NCBI GenBank assembly: GCA_025757745.1
Contig: CP107217.1
Span: forward strand, 1,674,001 to 1,738,000
Direction: 5' to 3'
DNA: 64,000 nt
DNA from: Coriobacteriaceae bacterium
Lineage (GTDB): Bacteria > Actinomycetota > Coriobacteriia > Coriobacteriales > Coriobacteriaceae
Shown here: piece after piece, positions 41,522 through 50,755 of the stretch
Layout: every line of letters begins with the position of its first letter
How positions within the stretch are numbered: position 1 is the stretch's first letter
Notes under the pieces: model-generated
Database searches by the model: none
The model's input: only the letters and a program-made list of their open reading frames with translations
Told to the model about the DNA's origin: nothing
Translations under genes and position numbers: made by a program

Positions 41522-42913
41522 TTATCTCCGCTCGCACATCTCGGCAAACGAGATCAGCTTGGTATCTCCCCTGTTCGCCGCAGCTTCCTGACATCTTTGC
41601 GTAAAGCCGCTTTTTGAGAAAAGTGCATAGCTTTTGTGCTGCCGTCTAAAGAGCTCGCTTCGGTGCACGAGCTTTTGCAGCACGTCTTCGCCCGCCGGTT
41701 CATTGCGCCATTTGCACTCCGCAAACAGCGCAGCGCCCTCGCCATCGTCAACAATCAAGTCGATTTCTTCCTGCGTATGCGTGCGATTATCCGTCCCCCA
41801 CCAGCGCCCGACGCTCGCCGGAACCACATCGAGCTGGCCCGCGCGCGCGAGTTCGTACACGTATTGTCTGCATATAAGCTCAAAGACCGTACCCATGTAA
41901 TCCGATACGTGCGGCTCAATGCGCTTATACGCCATCTCGGCCATATCGTTTTGAATCAGCCCAATGTTCTGCGGCACAAACTTGTACCAGAACCTAAACA
42001 TCTGGTCGCTCAGCAGATACACGGCTCGCTTATTGCTCGTCTCGTTTAGGGGCAGCTCGCGCTCGACAATCCCAAGCGACGCCAGCTTATCCACATAGCT
42101 CTTTACGTTGCTCGCAGGGATTCCCGTAGAGCTCGCAATCTCCGAGATCTTCGAGCGCCCCTGAGCAATTGCTTGCACGATCGCATCATATTGCTCGGGA
42201 TTGCGGCACTCTTGCAACAGCAGGTTACTCGGCTCCTCAAAGAGATAGCCCGTAGGAGTAAGGAAAAGACGTTTGATGTTGTCCTTGAGCGGTGCGGCGG
42301 GATCGACTTTCTCGATATACGCAGGAATGCCGCCCGTCATGCCATAGCAAACCGCAGCGTCTTCGCGACCCATGCTCTGCCACAGGCCGAGGGTCGTCGT
42401 AAAATCGAGCGGCATGATCTTAAACTGGGCCGTGCGCCTACCGTATAGTGGGCTCTCATACCCCAACACCTGCTCTTCCATGAACGAAAGCGACGACCCG
42501 CACAGGATAAGCATGAGCTTGGTCTCTTTGTACAAGTGATCGATCTTGTCTTGCAGCAACGAGCTGATCTCGGGATTCGATTGGGCGAGATAGGGGTACT
42601 CGTCAATCACGACAATCAAACGTACCGTGCGAGCCATGGTGGCCAATGCATCGAACGCCTCGTCAAAACTACGAAACGACGCACCTGCAGCACCAACCGA
42701 GCCTGCAAGTATCGCCTGACTAAAGCCGTGCAGGTTTGCCTCTGCATTGGTACGACGAGCTTGAAAGTAAATAGCCTTCTTGCCTTGGATGAACTCTGTG
42801 ATAAGGCGCGTTTTACCCACACGACGGCGACCGTAAATCACAGGCATCTCAAAGGAGCCCGTGCCATACAGTCGATTGAGCTCGGACATTTCCGCTGTTC
42901 TTCCGATAAACAT
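41522..42913 (-). CDS. AAA ATPase of the archaeal-type/DUF234 family
   Basis: 463 aa. N-terminal ATPase with Walker A GRRRVGKT (28-35) and Walker B LIVVIDEYPYL (about 97-107), followed by a winged-helix section (SKISEIASSTGIPASNVKSYVDKL) and a C-terminal DUF234 domain whose EEIDLIVDDGEGAALFAECKW resembles a PD-(D/E)xK core. Function of the family is not established; roles in defence or mobile elements have been suggested. A large palindromic promoter lies directly upstream. Confidence 0.82.
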   Translation of the reverse strand: MFIGRTAEMSELNRLYGTGSFEMPVIYGRRRVGKTRLITEFIQGKKAIYFQARRTNAEANLHGFSQAILAGSVGAAGASFRSFDEAFDALATMARTVRLIVVIDEYPYLAQSNPEISSLLQDKIDHLYKETKLMLILCGSSLSFMEEQVLGYESPLYGRRTAQFKIMPLDFTTTLGLWQSMGREDAAVCYGMTGGIPAYIEKVDPAAPLKDNIKRLFLTPTGYLFEEPSNLLLQECRNPEQYDAIVQAIAQGRSKISEIASSTGIPASNVKSYVDKLASLGIVERELPLNETSNKRAVYLLSDQMFRFWYKFVPQNIGLIQNDMAEMAYKRIEPHVSDYMGTVFELICRQYVYELARAGQLDVVPASVGRWWGTDNRTHTQEEIDLIVDDGEGAALFAECKWRNEPAGEDVLQKLVHRSELFRRQHKSYALFSKSGFTQRCQEAAANRGDTKLISFAEMCERR

Positions 42914-42928
42914 AGGGCCATCCTTCTT

Positions 42929-42984
42929 TTACGTTATAGCTAGCTATATTATACCTTCCTATAATATGTCTAGCTATAACGTAA
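42929..42984. promoter_or_regulatory. Palindromic promoter/operator of the DUF234 ATPase gene
   Basis: TTACGTTATAGCTAG (42929-42943) and CTAGCTATAACGTAA (42970-42984) are perfect 15-bp complements; between them are TATATTATA and TATAATAT, either of which could be a -10 box. The region is much more AT-rich than its surroundings. It starts 16 nt before the ATPase start codon. Confidence 0.7.
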
Positions 42985-43088
42985 TTCGACAAGCGGCGCA
43001 CGCAAAAGGGGCGGTTGAAGTGCAGCTTGACGCCGCATGACGTCGGCGGACGAGGCGATACGTCCGCCGACGAATAGCACCGAATTGG

Positions 43089-44483
43089 TTACTTCTTGCT
43101 CTCGGGCAAGACCAGATCCACGGCAGCGTCCTTGGCAGCATCGATGTGCTGAGCCACGACCGGCGTCTGCGGAAGGATCAGGTTAAGGACAATGGCCATG
43201 ATGGCGGTGGGGGTTACGGCATTGGAGCCGATGACGGTGGACACCCAGGTGGGCATACCCTCGCCGGCAAGGCAACCGCTGGCCATCCAGATACCCAGGC
43301 CAAAGACGACGGAGGTACCGACGATGGTGGTAGTGCGCTGCGTGAGGCCCTCGCGGGTGAACATGCGCACGCCGTTCATGGTGATGGTGCCAAAGACGCC
43401 GACGGTCGCGCCGCCGATGACGGGCTGCGGGATAGCGGAAAGGACGGCAGAAAGCTGCGGGAACAGACCGGCGATGGCAAAAACGGCCGCGATGGTCACA
43501 AAAACCCACTTGTTGACGACCTTGTTGGAGCAGATGATGCCCACGTTCTGGCCAAGGGCGCTGGTGGGAAGACCGCCCAGCAGACCGCCGACCATAGATG
43601 TGATGCCCTGGGACACGATAGCGCCAGAGAGCTCGCGCTCGGTGGGCATACGGTCGATGGAGCCCAGGCAGGCGGCGGAGACGTCACCGATAACCTGGAT
43701 GGCAACCATGGGGAACACGACGGCGAGGGTAATGCAGACCTCGGGATCAAACTCGAGCGCGTAGGGCATGAGCTTGGGAAGGGCGAAGACCTGAGCGGTG
43801 GCGACGCTGGAGAAATCGATCATGCCAAAGGGGATTGAAACGATCATGCCAACGATCATGCCAAAGAACACGGATCCCAGCTTGAGCGTGCCCTTGCCAA
43901 AGTTGGCGAGCGCAAAGACCACGGCGAACGTGATAAGAGCGACGCACCATGCCTGCGGGGTGCCCCACAGCGGCGTGCCCATACCGCCGGCCATGTACTT
44001 GACGGCCGTGGGATACAGCGAAACGCCGATGGAGAAGATGACCGTACCGGTCACGACGGGCGGGAACAGCCACTTAATCTTGCTGTAGGCCAGACCAAAG
44101 AGGGCCGCGACAGCACCGCCGACAATCTCGCCGCCCAGCAGCGCACCAAAGCTAAAGCCCGAGGCACCCATGGCCTGAAGGGCCGGCAGGAACGCGAACG
44201 AGACGCCCATGACGATGGGCAGGCCGCCGCCGATGCGACGGAAGGGAGCGAAGGCCTGAAGGGCCGTGTCGAGTGCCGAAAGAATGAGCGCGACCTGAAT
44301 GATGTCGGTGCTCTGCTGGCTATTAAAGCCGTAGACGCCGGCCATGATGACCGCCGGGGTAATGATGCCGGCAAACGATGCCAACACGTGCTGAAGGGCA
44401 CACGGGATCATTTCCTTAACGGGCGGCATGCCTTCACGAGTGAACAGGGCTTCAGTGCCGTTCGTAACCGTCTCCTGGGCCAT
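43089..44483 (-). CDS. NCS2-family nucleobase (uracil/xanthine-type) permease, copy 2
   Basis: 464 aa membrane symporter with the same block order as the copy at 22371-23684: PCALQHVLASFAGIITPAVI, GGGLPIVMGVSFAFLPALQA, QPVIGGATVGVFGTITMNGV. The start is ATG at 44483 after GGTGG. Divergently transcribed from the second YheO-like regulator, so likely controlled by it. Substrate probably a purine or uracil; not resolvable from sequence alone. Confidence 0.9.
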   Translation of the reverse strand: MAQETVTNGTEALFTREGMPPVKEMIPCALQHVLASFAGIITPAVIMAGVYGFNSQQSTDIIQVALILSALDTALQAFAPFRRIGGGLPIVMGVSFAFLPALQAMGASGFSFGALLGGEIVGGAVAALFGLAYSKIKWLFPPVVTGTVIFSIGVSLYPTAVKYMAGGMGTPLWGTPQAWCVALITFAVVFALANFGKGTLKLGSVFFGMIVGMIVSIPFGMIDFSSVATAQVFALPKLMPYALEFDPEVCITLAVVFPMVAIQVIGDVSAACLGSIDRMPTERELSGAIVSQGITSMVGGLLGGLPTSALGQNVGIICSNKVVNKWVFVTIAAVFAIAGLFPQLSAVLSAIPQPVIGGATVGVFGTITMNGVRMFTREGLTQRTTTIVGTSVVFGLGIWMASGCLAGEGMPTWVSTVIGSNAVTPTAIMAIVLNLILPQTPVVAQHIDAAKDAAVDLVLPESKK

Positions 44484-44835
44484 TTGACCACCAATCCTCG
44501 AGGTAGTTGTTTTCGCATCTAGCGTTCTATTGTGACGCAGTGCGGGGCTGAGGTTGTGCCTTCGTTGCATATCGTATTGAAGATTTTCCTCATATTTAAT
44601 AATAATTTTTTGTTATCAGACTATTCTTCAGCTGACATATAACATTTCAGTAGGTCAGAAATGTGTCCGCTTAAACTACCATCTAACTTTTCTTTTGGTC
44701 GACCGTTTACTGCCACATTCCTACCGCCCGTCTATATTACGCAATGTACCTGCAAATATGCGAGTCAATTGACACCGTGTTACCATGAGAAAAAATTGTT
44801 ATGAACATTTCCGATTTCACCCAAAGGAGTTGCTC
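44484..44835. promoter_or_regulatory. AT-rich divergent promoter region between permease 2 and YheO-like 2
   Basis: About 350 nt, clearly more AT-rich than the genome average (for example TTATTAATAATTTTTT near 44597-44615). No gene is seen. It must carry the promoters for both genes and probably the regulator's binding sites; no clear palindrome stands out. Confidence 0.6.
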
Positions 44836-45492
44836 GTGAACGAGACCGTACGCCGCTTTTTGCCGATGGTCGATTTCCTGGAGCAGATACTCGGCAAAAA
44901 CAGCGAAATCGTCCTGCACGATTTCTCGGATCCCGACCACGCCATCGTCGATATTCGCAACGGTATCGTGAGCGGCCGCAAGATTGGCGGACCCGCTACC
45001 GATCTGGCACTCAAGATTATGCACGATGGTAAATATCGCGATCTGCCGTTCATTACGGGCTACGAGGGCCGCGGCGCCGGCGGCAAGACGCTGGAGTCCG
45101 CGACGTACTTTATCCGTGAGAACAACGAGATCGTCGGCATGCTCTGCGTCAACACCGATCTTTCGGCCGTGCGCAACATCAACGCCATGGCCCAGCAGCT
45201 TATGGCCTGCTTCGACGCTGCGCCGGTCCGCACTGAGCCCTCCCCTATCGAAGTCGAGAGCCTTTCGGAGTCCACACAGGAGCTCATCGACCGCAGTATT
45301 TCCGAGCTTCTGAGCGCGCGCGGGCTGGATGTAGCGTCGCTTGGTCAGAGCGACCGCGTGGACGTTATTCGCCACCTTAACGGCAACGGCGTATTTATGC
45401 TCAAGGGCGCCGTTGCCTGTGCTGCCACCGCGCTGGGCATCTCTGAGCCCAGCGTCTACCGCTATCTGCAAAAAGTTCGCAAGGAGGGCTAA
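44836..45492 (+). CDS. YheO-like PAS/HTH transcriptional regulator, copy 2
   Basis: 218 aa, same plan as the regulator at 27352: PAS part (LGKNSEIVLHDFSDPDHAIV, NGIVSGRKIGGPATDLAL, YFIRENNEIVGMLCVNTD) and C-terminal HTH (DVIRHLNGNGVFMLKGAVAC, LGISEPSVYRYLQKVRK). I chose the GTG at 44836 because AAAGGAG lies 6 nt upstream and it gives the same length as the paralogue; an ATG at 44785 is unsupported. Divergent from NCS2 permease 2. Confidence 0.87.
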   Translation: MNETVRRFLPMVDFLEQILGKNSEIVLHDFSDPDHAIVDIRNGIVSGRKIGGPATDLALKIMHDGKYRDLPFITGYEGRGAGGKTLESATYFIRENNEIVGMLCVNTDLSAVRNINAMAQQLMACFDAAPVRTEPSPIEVESLSESTQELIDRSISELLSARGLDVASLGQSDRVDVIRHLNGNGVFMLKGAVACAATALGISEPSVYRYLQKVRKEG

Positions 45493-45497
45493 CCCAC

Positions 45498-45521
45498 TGA
45501 TCCCTTGGGGACGGAGGAAAA
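45498..45521. repeat. 24-bp intergenic repeat, copy 2
   Basis: Exact copy of 22263-22286. Here it is followed by CGGATCATTTTT, so TGATCC...GGATCA plus the T-run could also act as a weak terminator for the YheO-like gene. Confidence 0.75.
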
Positions 45522-45638
45522 CGGATCATTTTTGCCCGAGAGGCTGCTGAAGACTTTGTCCTGCTTAGGCTGCGGGCATCGCCCATCGCGACGGCGCCAC
45601 TATACTTTCGAATAACTGAGCATTTTGAAAGGCAGGAT

Positions 45639-48134
45639 ATGACCGCAACCGCCAGTCGAACCACCAACCGCAGGCCCGAGCTTTTGGCACCCGCCGGAGG
45701 CCCGGAGCCCTTTGCCGCCGCGCTCGCCGCCGGGGCAGACGCCATCTACTGTGGCATGGGCAGCTTCAACGCCCGCCGCAAGGCAACGAACTTTACCGAC
45801 GAGGCCTTTGAGCAGGCCTGCCGCGCCGCGCACCTGGCCGGCTCGCGCGTCTACGTCACGGTCAACATCGTCATCAAGGAATCCGAGATGAGCGATGCGC
45901 TGCAGCTCATCCATCGTTGCTCCACGCTGGGCGCCGACGCCTTTATTATCCAGGACTGGGGCCTGTTCTTTGAGGTCAAGCGCACGATGCCCGGCATCGA
46001 GACGCACATCTCAACCCAAGCAAACATCCACGACGACCGCGGAACCCTTTGGTGCCGCGAGCAGGGCGCCGACCGCGTGACTCTCTCGCGCGAGCTTTCC
46101 ATCGACGAAATTGCCACCATTCACGATGCCGCGCCCGATGTGGACCTTGAGGTCTTTAGCCACGGCGCCATCTGCTTTTGCTACTCGGGCTTGTGCCTGC
46201 TTTCGAGCTTTGCCATGGCGGGGCGATCGGCCAACCGCGGCATGTGCGCCCAGCCCTGCCGCCTGCCCTACGAGCTGATCGACGAGAACGGACGTACGCT
46301 CTCCCCTGCCGGTCGCGAGCGCGCTCTATGCCCGCGCGACACCAACACTTCGCAGCTCGTTCGCCGTCTGTATGACGCCGGCGCCGCGTCGCTCAAACTC
46401 GAGGGCCGCATGAAGGCGCCCGATTACGTGTACTCCATCGTTGATGTGTATCGTCACGAAATTGACGACATGCTATCCGGAGCCGCCGTTACCAAGGACG
46501 AGGAAGCCGCCCGCCAGCGCCAGCTCAAGCGCTGCTTCAACCGCGACTTTACGCACGCCTATCAGGACGGCACCTCGGGCGACGAGATGATGAGCTACGA
46601 GCGGTCCAACAACCGCGGCCAGATCGTGGGCACGGTGCTGGGCAGCCGCCCGGCCAACCGCGATGTGCGCGGCCTCAAGCCCGACGACCGCCGTCGCCGC
46701 GCCGCCATCGCCCGCATTGAGTTGTTTGAGCCCGTGGGCAAGGGCGACTTGTTGGAACTTCGCCACGACGACGAGTTCGACCAGTTCCTAACCACCATTG
46801 CCGCCGATGATGCCGCCGCGGGCGACATCATCGAGTGCCGCGTGCCCCGTAGCATGCCCGAGGGCTGCCGCGTGCGCGTCATCCGCAGCCAGCGCGCCAT
46901 CGATGCCGCCGGTGCCGCGCTCAAGCGCGACGTGCTGCGCCGCCGCGCCGTAGATGTGTCCGTCGTGGCGCGTCTGGGTGAGCCGTTTACCGTTACGCTC
47001 ACCTGCTGCGACGACCCCGCGCTCACCGCCACCGCCACCGGCTTTACCGTCGAGGCAGCCAAGACTCGCGCCGTCGAGGCGGCCGATCTGGTGGAGCACG
47101 TCGGGCGCATGGGCTCCTCGCCCTTTGAGGCTGCGAGCTTTGATGTGGCGCTCGATGAGGGTTGCGGCATGGGCTTCTCCGCCGTGCACAAGGTGCGCGC
47201 CGCCGCCTGCAAGGCGCTGGAGGAGGCCATTCTGGCACCGTATGACGAGCGTGCCCGTACGCTCGAGCTGCCGGCGATTGTCACCAGTGATTCCCGCCCC
47301 ATGCCCGAGCACTACCGCGACGAGCCGCAGATCTGCGCCACCGTCACCACACTCGAGGCCGCCGAGGCCGCTCGCGCCGAGGGTGCAACGCGCATCTACA
47401 TGACCACCGACGCGCTCGATGCGGCCGAGCTCTCCCCCGCCGATGCGCTTGAGCAGGGCATCGTACCCGTACTCGACGAGGTCTGCCGCGCCGTTGACCA
47501 CGTACGCGTCGACCCGTGGGTTGTTGCCGGCGCCACGGTCGCTATTGGCAACATCTCTGAGCTTGCCCTGGCCGCCCAGGTTGGCGCCACGGCGGAGGTC
47601 CGCTCTTGCCTGCCCGTGCACAACACCCCTTGCATGGAGGCACTTGCCGAGCGCGGAGCCGGCGCGTTTTGGCTCTCGCCCGAGATCACGCTCGACGAGA
47701 TCGTCTCGCTTGGCACCTCCGCGCCCGCAGCCCTGGGCATCACCGTGTTCGGCCGCCCGCGCGTTATGACGAGCGAGCACTGCATCCTGCAGGTTGCCAA
47801 CGGCTGCATCCACGATTGCGCCAACTGCCGCCTGCGCGCCCGCAAGCTGTCGCTCAAGAATATCGACGGCAAGGTCATGCCGGTCCGTACCGACATCCAC
47901 GGCCGCTCACGCTTGTACGACGCCTACCCCATCGACCTCACGCCGCAGGTTCCGCAGCTGCTCGATGCCGGCGTGCGTCGTCTTATGGTTGACGGCGCAC
48001 TGCTCGAGACGGATGAGGTGGGCCGCGCTGTCGCACGCGTCCGTCGCGCCGTCGAGGCTGCGCAGGCCGGCCGTAAGCCCGCCGCGCGCCTGCGCGGGGC
48101 GACCTCGGGCTGCATGTTTGTGGGAATTAGCTAA
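45639..48134 (+). CDS. U32 family 'peptidase', long form (RNA hydroxylation-like)
   Basis: 831 aa. N-terminal U32 core ELLAPAGGPEPFAAALAAGADAIY and the cysteine block FSHGAICFCYSGLCLLSSF...GMCAQPCR, the presumed iron-sulfur site of RlhA/TrhP relatives. The middle holds a DUF3656-like region (around 400-560), and the C-terminus has CILQVANGCIHDCANCR and GRSRLYDAYPIDLTPQ. A ribosome site (AAAGGCAGG) precedes the ATG. It is followed after 15 nt by an RluA-like pseudouridine synthase, which supports an RNA-modification role. Confidence 0.87.
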   Translation: MTATASRTTNRRPELLAPAGGPEPFAAALAAGADAIYCGMGSFNARRKATNFTDEAFEQACRAAHLAGSRVYVTVNIVIKESEMSDALQLIHRCSTLGADAFIIQDWGLFFEVKRTMPGIETHISTQANIHDDRGTLWCREQGADRVTLSRELSIDEIATIHDAAPDVDLEVFSHGAICFCYSGLCLLSSFAMAGRSANRGMCAQPCRLPYELIDENGRTLSPAGRERALCPRDTNTSQLVRRLYDAGAASLKLEGRMKAPDYVYSIVDVYRHEIDDMLSGAAVTKDEEAARQRQLKRCFNRDFTHAYQDGTSGDEMMSYERSNNRGQIVGTVLGSRPANRDVRGLKPDDRRRRAAIARIELFEPVGKGDLLELRHDDEFDQFLTTIAADDAAAGDIIECRVPRSMPEGCRVRVIRSQRAIDAAGAALKRDVLRRRAVDVSVVARLGEPFTVTLTCCDDPALTATATGFTVEAAKTRAVEAADLVEHVGRMGSSPFEAASFDVALDEGCGMGFSAVHKVRAAACKALEEAILAPYDERARTLELPAIVTSDSRPMPEHYRDEPQICATVTTLEAAEAARAEGATRIYMTTDALDAAELSPADALEQGIVPVLDEVCRAVDHVRVDPWVVAGATVAIGNISELALAAQVGATAEVRSCLPVHNTPCMEALAERGAGAFWLSPEITLDEIVSLGTSAPAALGITVFGRPRVMTSEHCILQVANGCIHDCANCRLRARKLSLKNIDGKVMPVRTDIHGRSRLYDAYPIDLTPQVPQLLDAGVRRLMVDGALLETDEVGRAVARVRRAVEAAQAGRKPAARLRGATSGCMFVGIS

Positions 48135-48149
48135 CCGAAAGGCTTACAC

Positions 48150-48809
48150 GTGAACGAAGAACCTCAAGTCCTCTACTGCGACGCCTGGCTCATGGCCATC
48201 GACAAGCCCGCCGGCATGATCGTCCACGGCGACGGCACCGGCGAGCGCACGCTCACCGACTACGCCAGCGATCTGCTGCTGGCGATGGGCGACGGCTTTG
48301 CCGCGACCGACATGCAGCCGCTCAACCGCTTGGACCGCAACACCACCGGCGTGGTGCTGTTCTCACTCGACAAGCAGACGCAGCCCGCCTGTGACCAGAT
48401 GATCATCGACCACGCGTTCGAAAAGCACTACCTGGCGCTCGCCGAGGGCAAGATCGACTGGAACGAAAAGCTCATCGACAAGCCCATCGCCCGCGACCGA
48501 CACGACAGTCGAAAGATGCGCGTCGGCGCCAGCGGCAAGCCGTCTCAAACGCGCGTGAAGGTGCTCAAGCGTCTTAAGAGCCGTCGTGGCCTGCCCACGC
48601 GCTCGTATATTGATGTCGAGCTGCTCACCGGCCGTAAGCATCAGATCCGCGTGCACCTGGCAAGCGAGCATCATCCCCTGGTTGGCGACGACCTGTACGG
48701 AACGCCGCGTCCCTGCGGCCTGATGCTCCACGCCCACAGCGTATCCTTCACGCATCCCGTAACCGGCGAGCACATCCACATCGAAGCCCCCTGCCCCTGG
48801 GAGCCCTAA
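48150..48809 (+). CDS. RluA-family pseudouridine synthase
   Basis: 219 aa, without an S4 domain. The catalytic motif reads NRLDRNTTGVV (Asp62), with Asn replacing the usual His of HRLD. Downstream are KHYLALAEG and the C-terminal TGRKHQIRVHLASEHHPLVGDDLYG. It starts with GTG after AAAGG. Isomerises uridine in rRNA or tRNA; the site is unknown. Forms a two-gene unit with the upstream U32 gene. Confidence 0.92.
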   Translation: MNEEPQVLYCDAWLMAIDKPAGMIVHGDGTGERTLTDYASDLLLAMGDGFAATDMQPLNRLDRNTTGVVLFSLDKQTQPACDQMIIDHAFEKHYLALAEGKIDWNEKLIDKPIARDRHDSRKMRVGASGKPSQTRVKVLKRLKSRRGLPTRSYIDVELLTGRKHQIRVHLASEHHPLVGDDLYGTPRPCGLMLHAHSVSFTHPVTGEHIHIEAPCPWEP

Positions 48810-48903
48810 AACCTGCCAAAAAGGGACAGGTTTATTTTGGCAGGTTTTATCTGGACAAACGTCAAAACCACCACAAAGGTTCCTGCCCCTTCGCGGTGGT
48901 TTT
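48808..48903. terminator. Two hairpins between the pseudouridine synthase and deoR-type genes
   Basis: First hairpin: AAAACCTGCCAAAA (48808-48821) with TTTTGGCAGGTTTT (48835-48848). Second: AAAACCACC (48864-48872) with GGTGGTTTT (48895-48903). Both are flanked by A/T runs and could terminate the two convergent transcripts. The first contains AGGGACAGG, a motif recurring in other intergenic repeats of this window. Confidence 0.75.
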
Positions 48904-48925
48904 GGCCTTAGCCCGTCCCTTGCTG

Positions 48926-49672
48926 TTAGACCGTGATGACGTTGTCCATTGCCCGGTACTTGGCAGGGACATCGCCTGCGGTAATAATCGTTGCGTCACG
49001 GAAGTCCGCGAACTTGACGGGCGCCACCATGCCAAATTTACTGGCGTCCGAGATTACGAAGCGCTTGGCCGTATGGCGCATCGAGATACGTTTTACTTGC
49101 GCCTCCTCGATATCGGGCGCCGTGAAGCCCTGCTCGGCGGCAATGCCGTTAGAGCCCCAAAAGCCACAGTTGAAGTTGTAGCGGTCTAAGGTTGCCAAGG
49201 CATCGGGGCCAACGAGCGCCTCGGTCTCGGGTTTGAGCTCGCCGCCCAGCACCACGGTACGCATGCCGCGCAAAGCGAGATGCTGAGCATGGAGCACGGA
49301 ATCAGTCACATAGGTGACACCTTCAAGGTGTGGAAGATGCTCGATGAGCCTGAGCGTCGTCGAGCCCGAGTCGATGTATACAAAGCTCTCGGGCTCCACC
49401 AGCGCCGCCGCACGGGCGCAGATACGTTCCTTGTCGTCGTTATGGAGATCGCTGCGCTCATTAAGCGTTAGGTCGCGCGTCACGTGCGCGCGCTCCAGAC
49501 TTGTCGCGCCTCCGTGCACCTTGGCGATACGGTGTGCTCGGTCGAGCGTCTGCAGGTCGCGCCGAATGGTAGACGCCGTCACGCCCAGGGCTTCGGCAAG
49601 CTCCGGCACGGTAACCGAGCCGGTCTGCTGAACCATCGACACGATCGCGTTGAGCCTATCTTCCGCTAGCAT
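48926..49672 (-). CDS. DeoR-family transcriptional regulator
   Basis: 248 aa. N-terminal winged HTH (GSVTVPELAEALGVTASTIRRDLQTLD, about residues 18-44) and C-terminal DeoRC sensor domain (FVYIDSGSTTLRLIEHL, VVLGGELKPETEALVGP). Such proteins respond to sugar phosphates. Its ribosome site GAGGAG lies within the end of the upstream oxidoreductase gene, 3 nt before the stop boundary, so the two are coexpressed. Confidence 0.92.
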   Translation of the reverse strand: MLAEDRLNAIVSMVQQTGSVTVPELAEALGVTASTIRRDLQTLDRAHRIAKVHGGATSLERAHVTRDLTLNERSDLHNDDKERICARAAALVEPESFVYIDSGSTTLRLIEHLPHLEGVTYVTDSVLHAQHLALRGMRTVVLGGELKPETEALVGPDALATLDRYNFNCGFWGSNGIAAEQGFTAPDIEEAQVKRISMRHTAKRFVISDASKFGMVAPVKFADFRDATIITAGDVPAKYRAMDNVITV

Positions 49673-49675
49673 CGC

Positions 49676-50755
49676 TTACTCCTCCTCGGGGTACACGACT
49701 CCCCAATCGGCGCGAAGCTTGGTCATAAGCTCCATAACATCAGAAGCATAGCCCAGAAGCTCACGCTTCGAATCATCGCCGGCAACGGCCCTCTCCAGGT
49801 CGGCCATCTCGTAGCACAGAGCGTATGCCTCGGTGCCAGCGTGGACCTCCTCACGGTGACCGTCTGCAGTCCACACGATGGTCGCGTGATCGGCACGCGG
49901 ATAATCGTTGACCTCGATATAGCACTTGTCGAAGCTAATGACCGAGCGCTTGGGCTGCTTGGAGTGAAGCGTAAGGCTCACGACGCCCAGCTGCTGCTCG
50001 GCATTGCGGCAGACGATGCCGCCCGCAACATCGACTCCAGTCTCGCAGGTGTTGCCTAGAGACACGACCTCGGCGGGCTGGCTCGCCATAAACAGGCGCA
50101 TGACGGACAGGGCATACACACCAATATCGAGCATGGCACCGCCGGCAAGGTTGCGATTGTAGAAACGGTTGGTCAGGTCGCCGTACTCCTTGTAGCTACC
50201 AAAGTTGAGCTGAGCGAGGTTCATGCGGCCGAACTCGCCGGCATCCATGCGGCGACGCAGCTCTTGATACAAGGGCATGTGGAGCACCGTGGTAGCGTCC
50301 ATAAGGACCACGTTGTGCTCGGCGGCAATGGCACGGGCCTCATCGAGTTCAGCGGAATTGAGGGTAATAGCCTTCTCGCAGAGCACGTGCTTGCCGGCTG
50401 CCAGGGCAGCGCGCAGATAGGTGATATGAGTGTTGTGCGGGGTAGTGATGTAGACGGCGTCGATGCCAGGATCGGCGTAGGGGTCCTCAACCGTGTCGTA
50501 GACCTTCTCGATGCCATACTGCTCGGCAAAAGCCTGAGCCTTGGACGGCGTACGGTTGGCGACGCCCGCAAGCTTGCGACCGGCAAGAGCAAGGGACTGA
50601 GCCATCTGGTTGGCGATAACGCCGCAACCGATGACGGCCCAATGGAGCTCGGGAGCCGTAAAAATATCGTCGGGGAACGGCTTGTCCTGGACCGAAGCGA
50701 ACGCTGCTTTGGCGGCTGCCGCGGCGTCGAGCGGAGCCTGCTTGGAATCTGCCAT
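49676..50755 (-). CDS. Gfo/Idh/MocA-family NAD(P)-dependent oxidoreductase
   Basis: 359 aa. Rossmann domain HWAVIGCGVIANQMAQSLAL (about 36-55), then ITTPHNTHITYLRAALAAGKH and the family motif LCEKAITLN. The C-terminal beta-sheet domain includes NFGSYKEYGDLTNRFYNRNL and GGAMLDIGVYALSVMRLF. Oxidises or reduces a sugar or polyol-like substrate that cannot be named. AGGAGG precedes the ATG. First gene of a unit with the DeoR regulator. Confidence 0.9.
   Translation of the reverse strand: MADSKQAPLDAAAAAKAAFASVQDKPFPDDIFTAPELHWAVIGCGVIANQMAQSLALAGRKLAGVANRTPSKAQAFAEQYGIEKVYDTVEDPYADPGIDAVYITTPHNTHITYLRAALAAGKHVLCEKAITLNSAELDEARAIAAEHNVVLMDATTVLHMPLYQELRRRMDAGEFGRMNLAQLNFGSYKEYGDLTNRFYNRNLAGGAMLDIGVYALSVMRLFMASQPAEVVSLGNTCETGVDVAGGIVCRNAEQQLGVVSLTLHSKQPKRSVISFDKCYIEVNDYPRADHATIVWTADGHREEVHAGTEAYALCYEMADLERAVAGDDSKRELLGYASDVMELMTKLRADWGVVYPEEE

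Noticed and set aside
46788..47900. 370-codon minus-strand frame over the second U32 gene
   Set aside because: Shadow of the U32 coding sequence.
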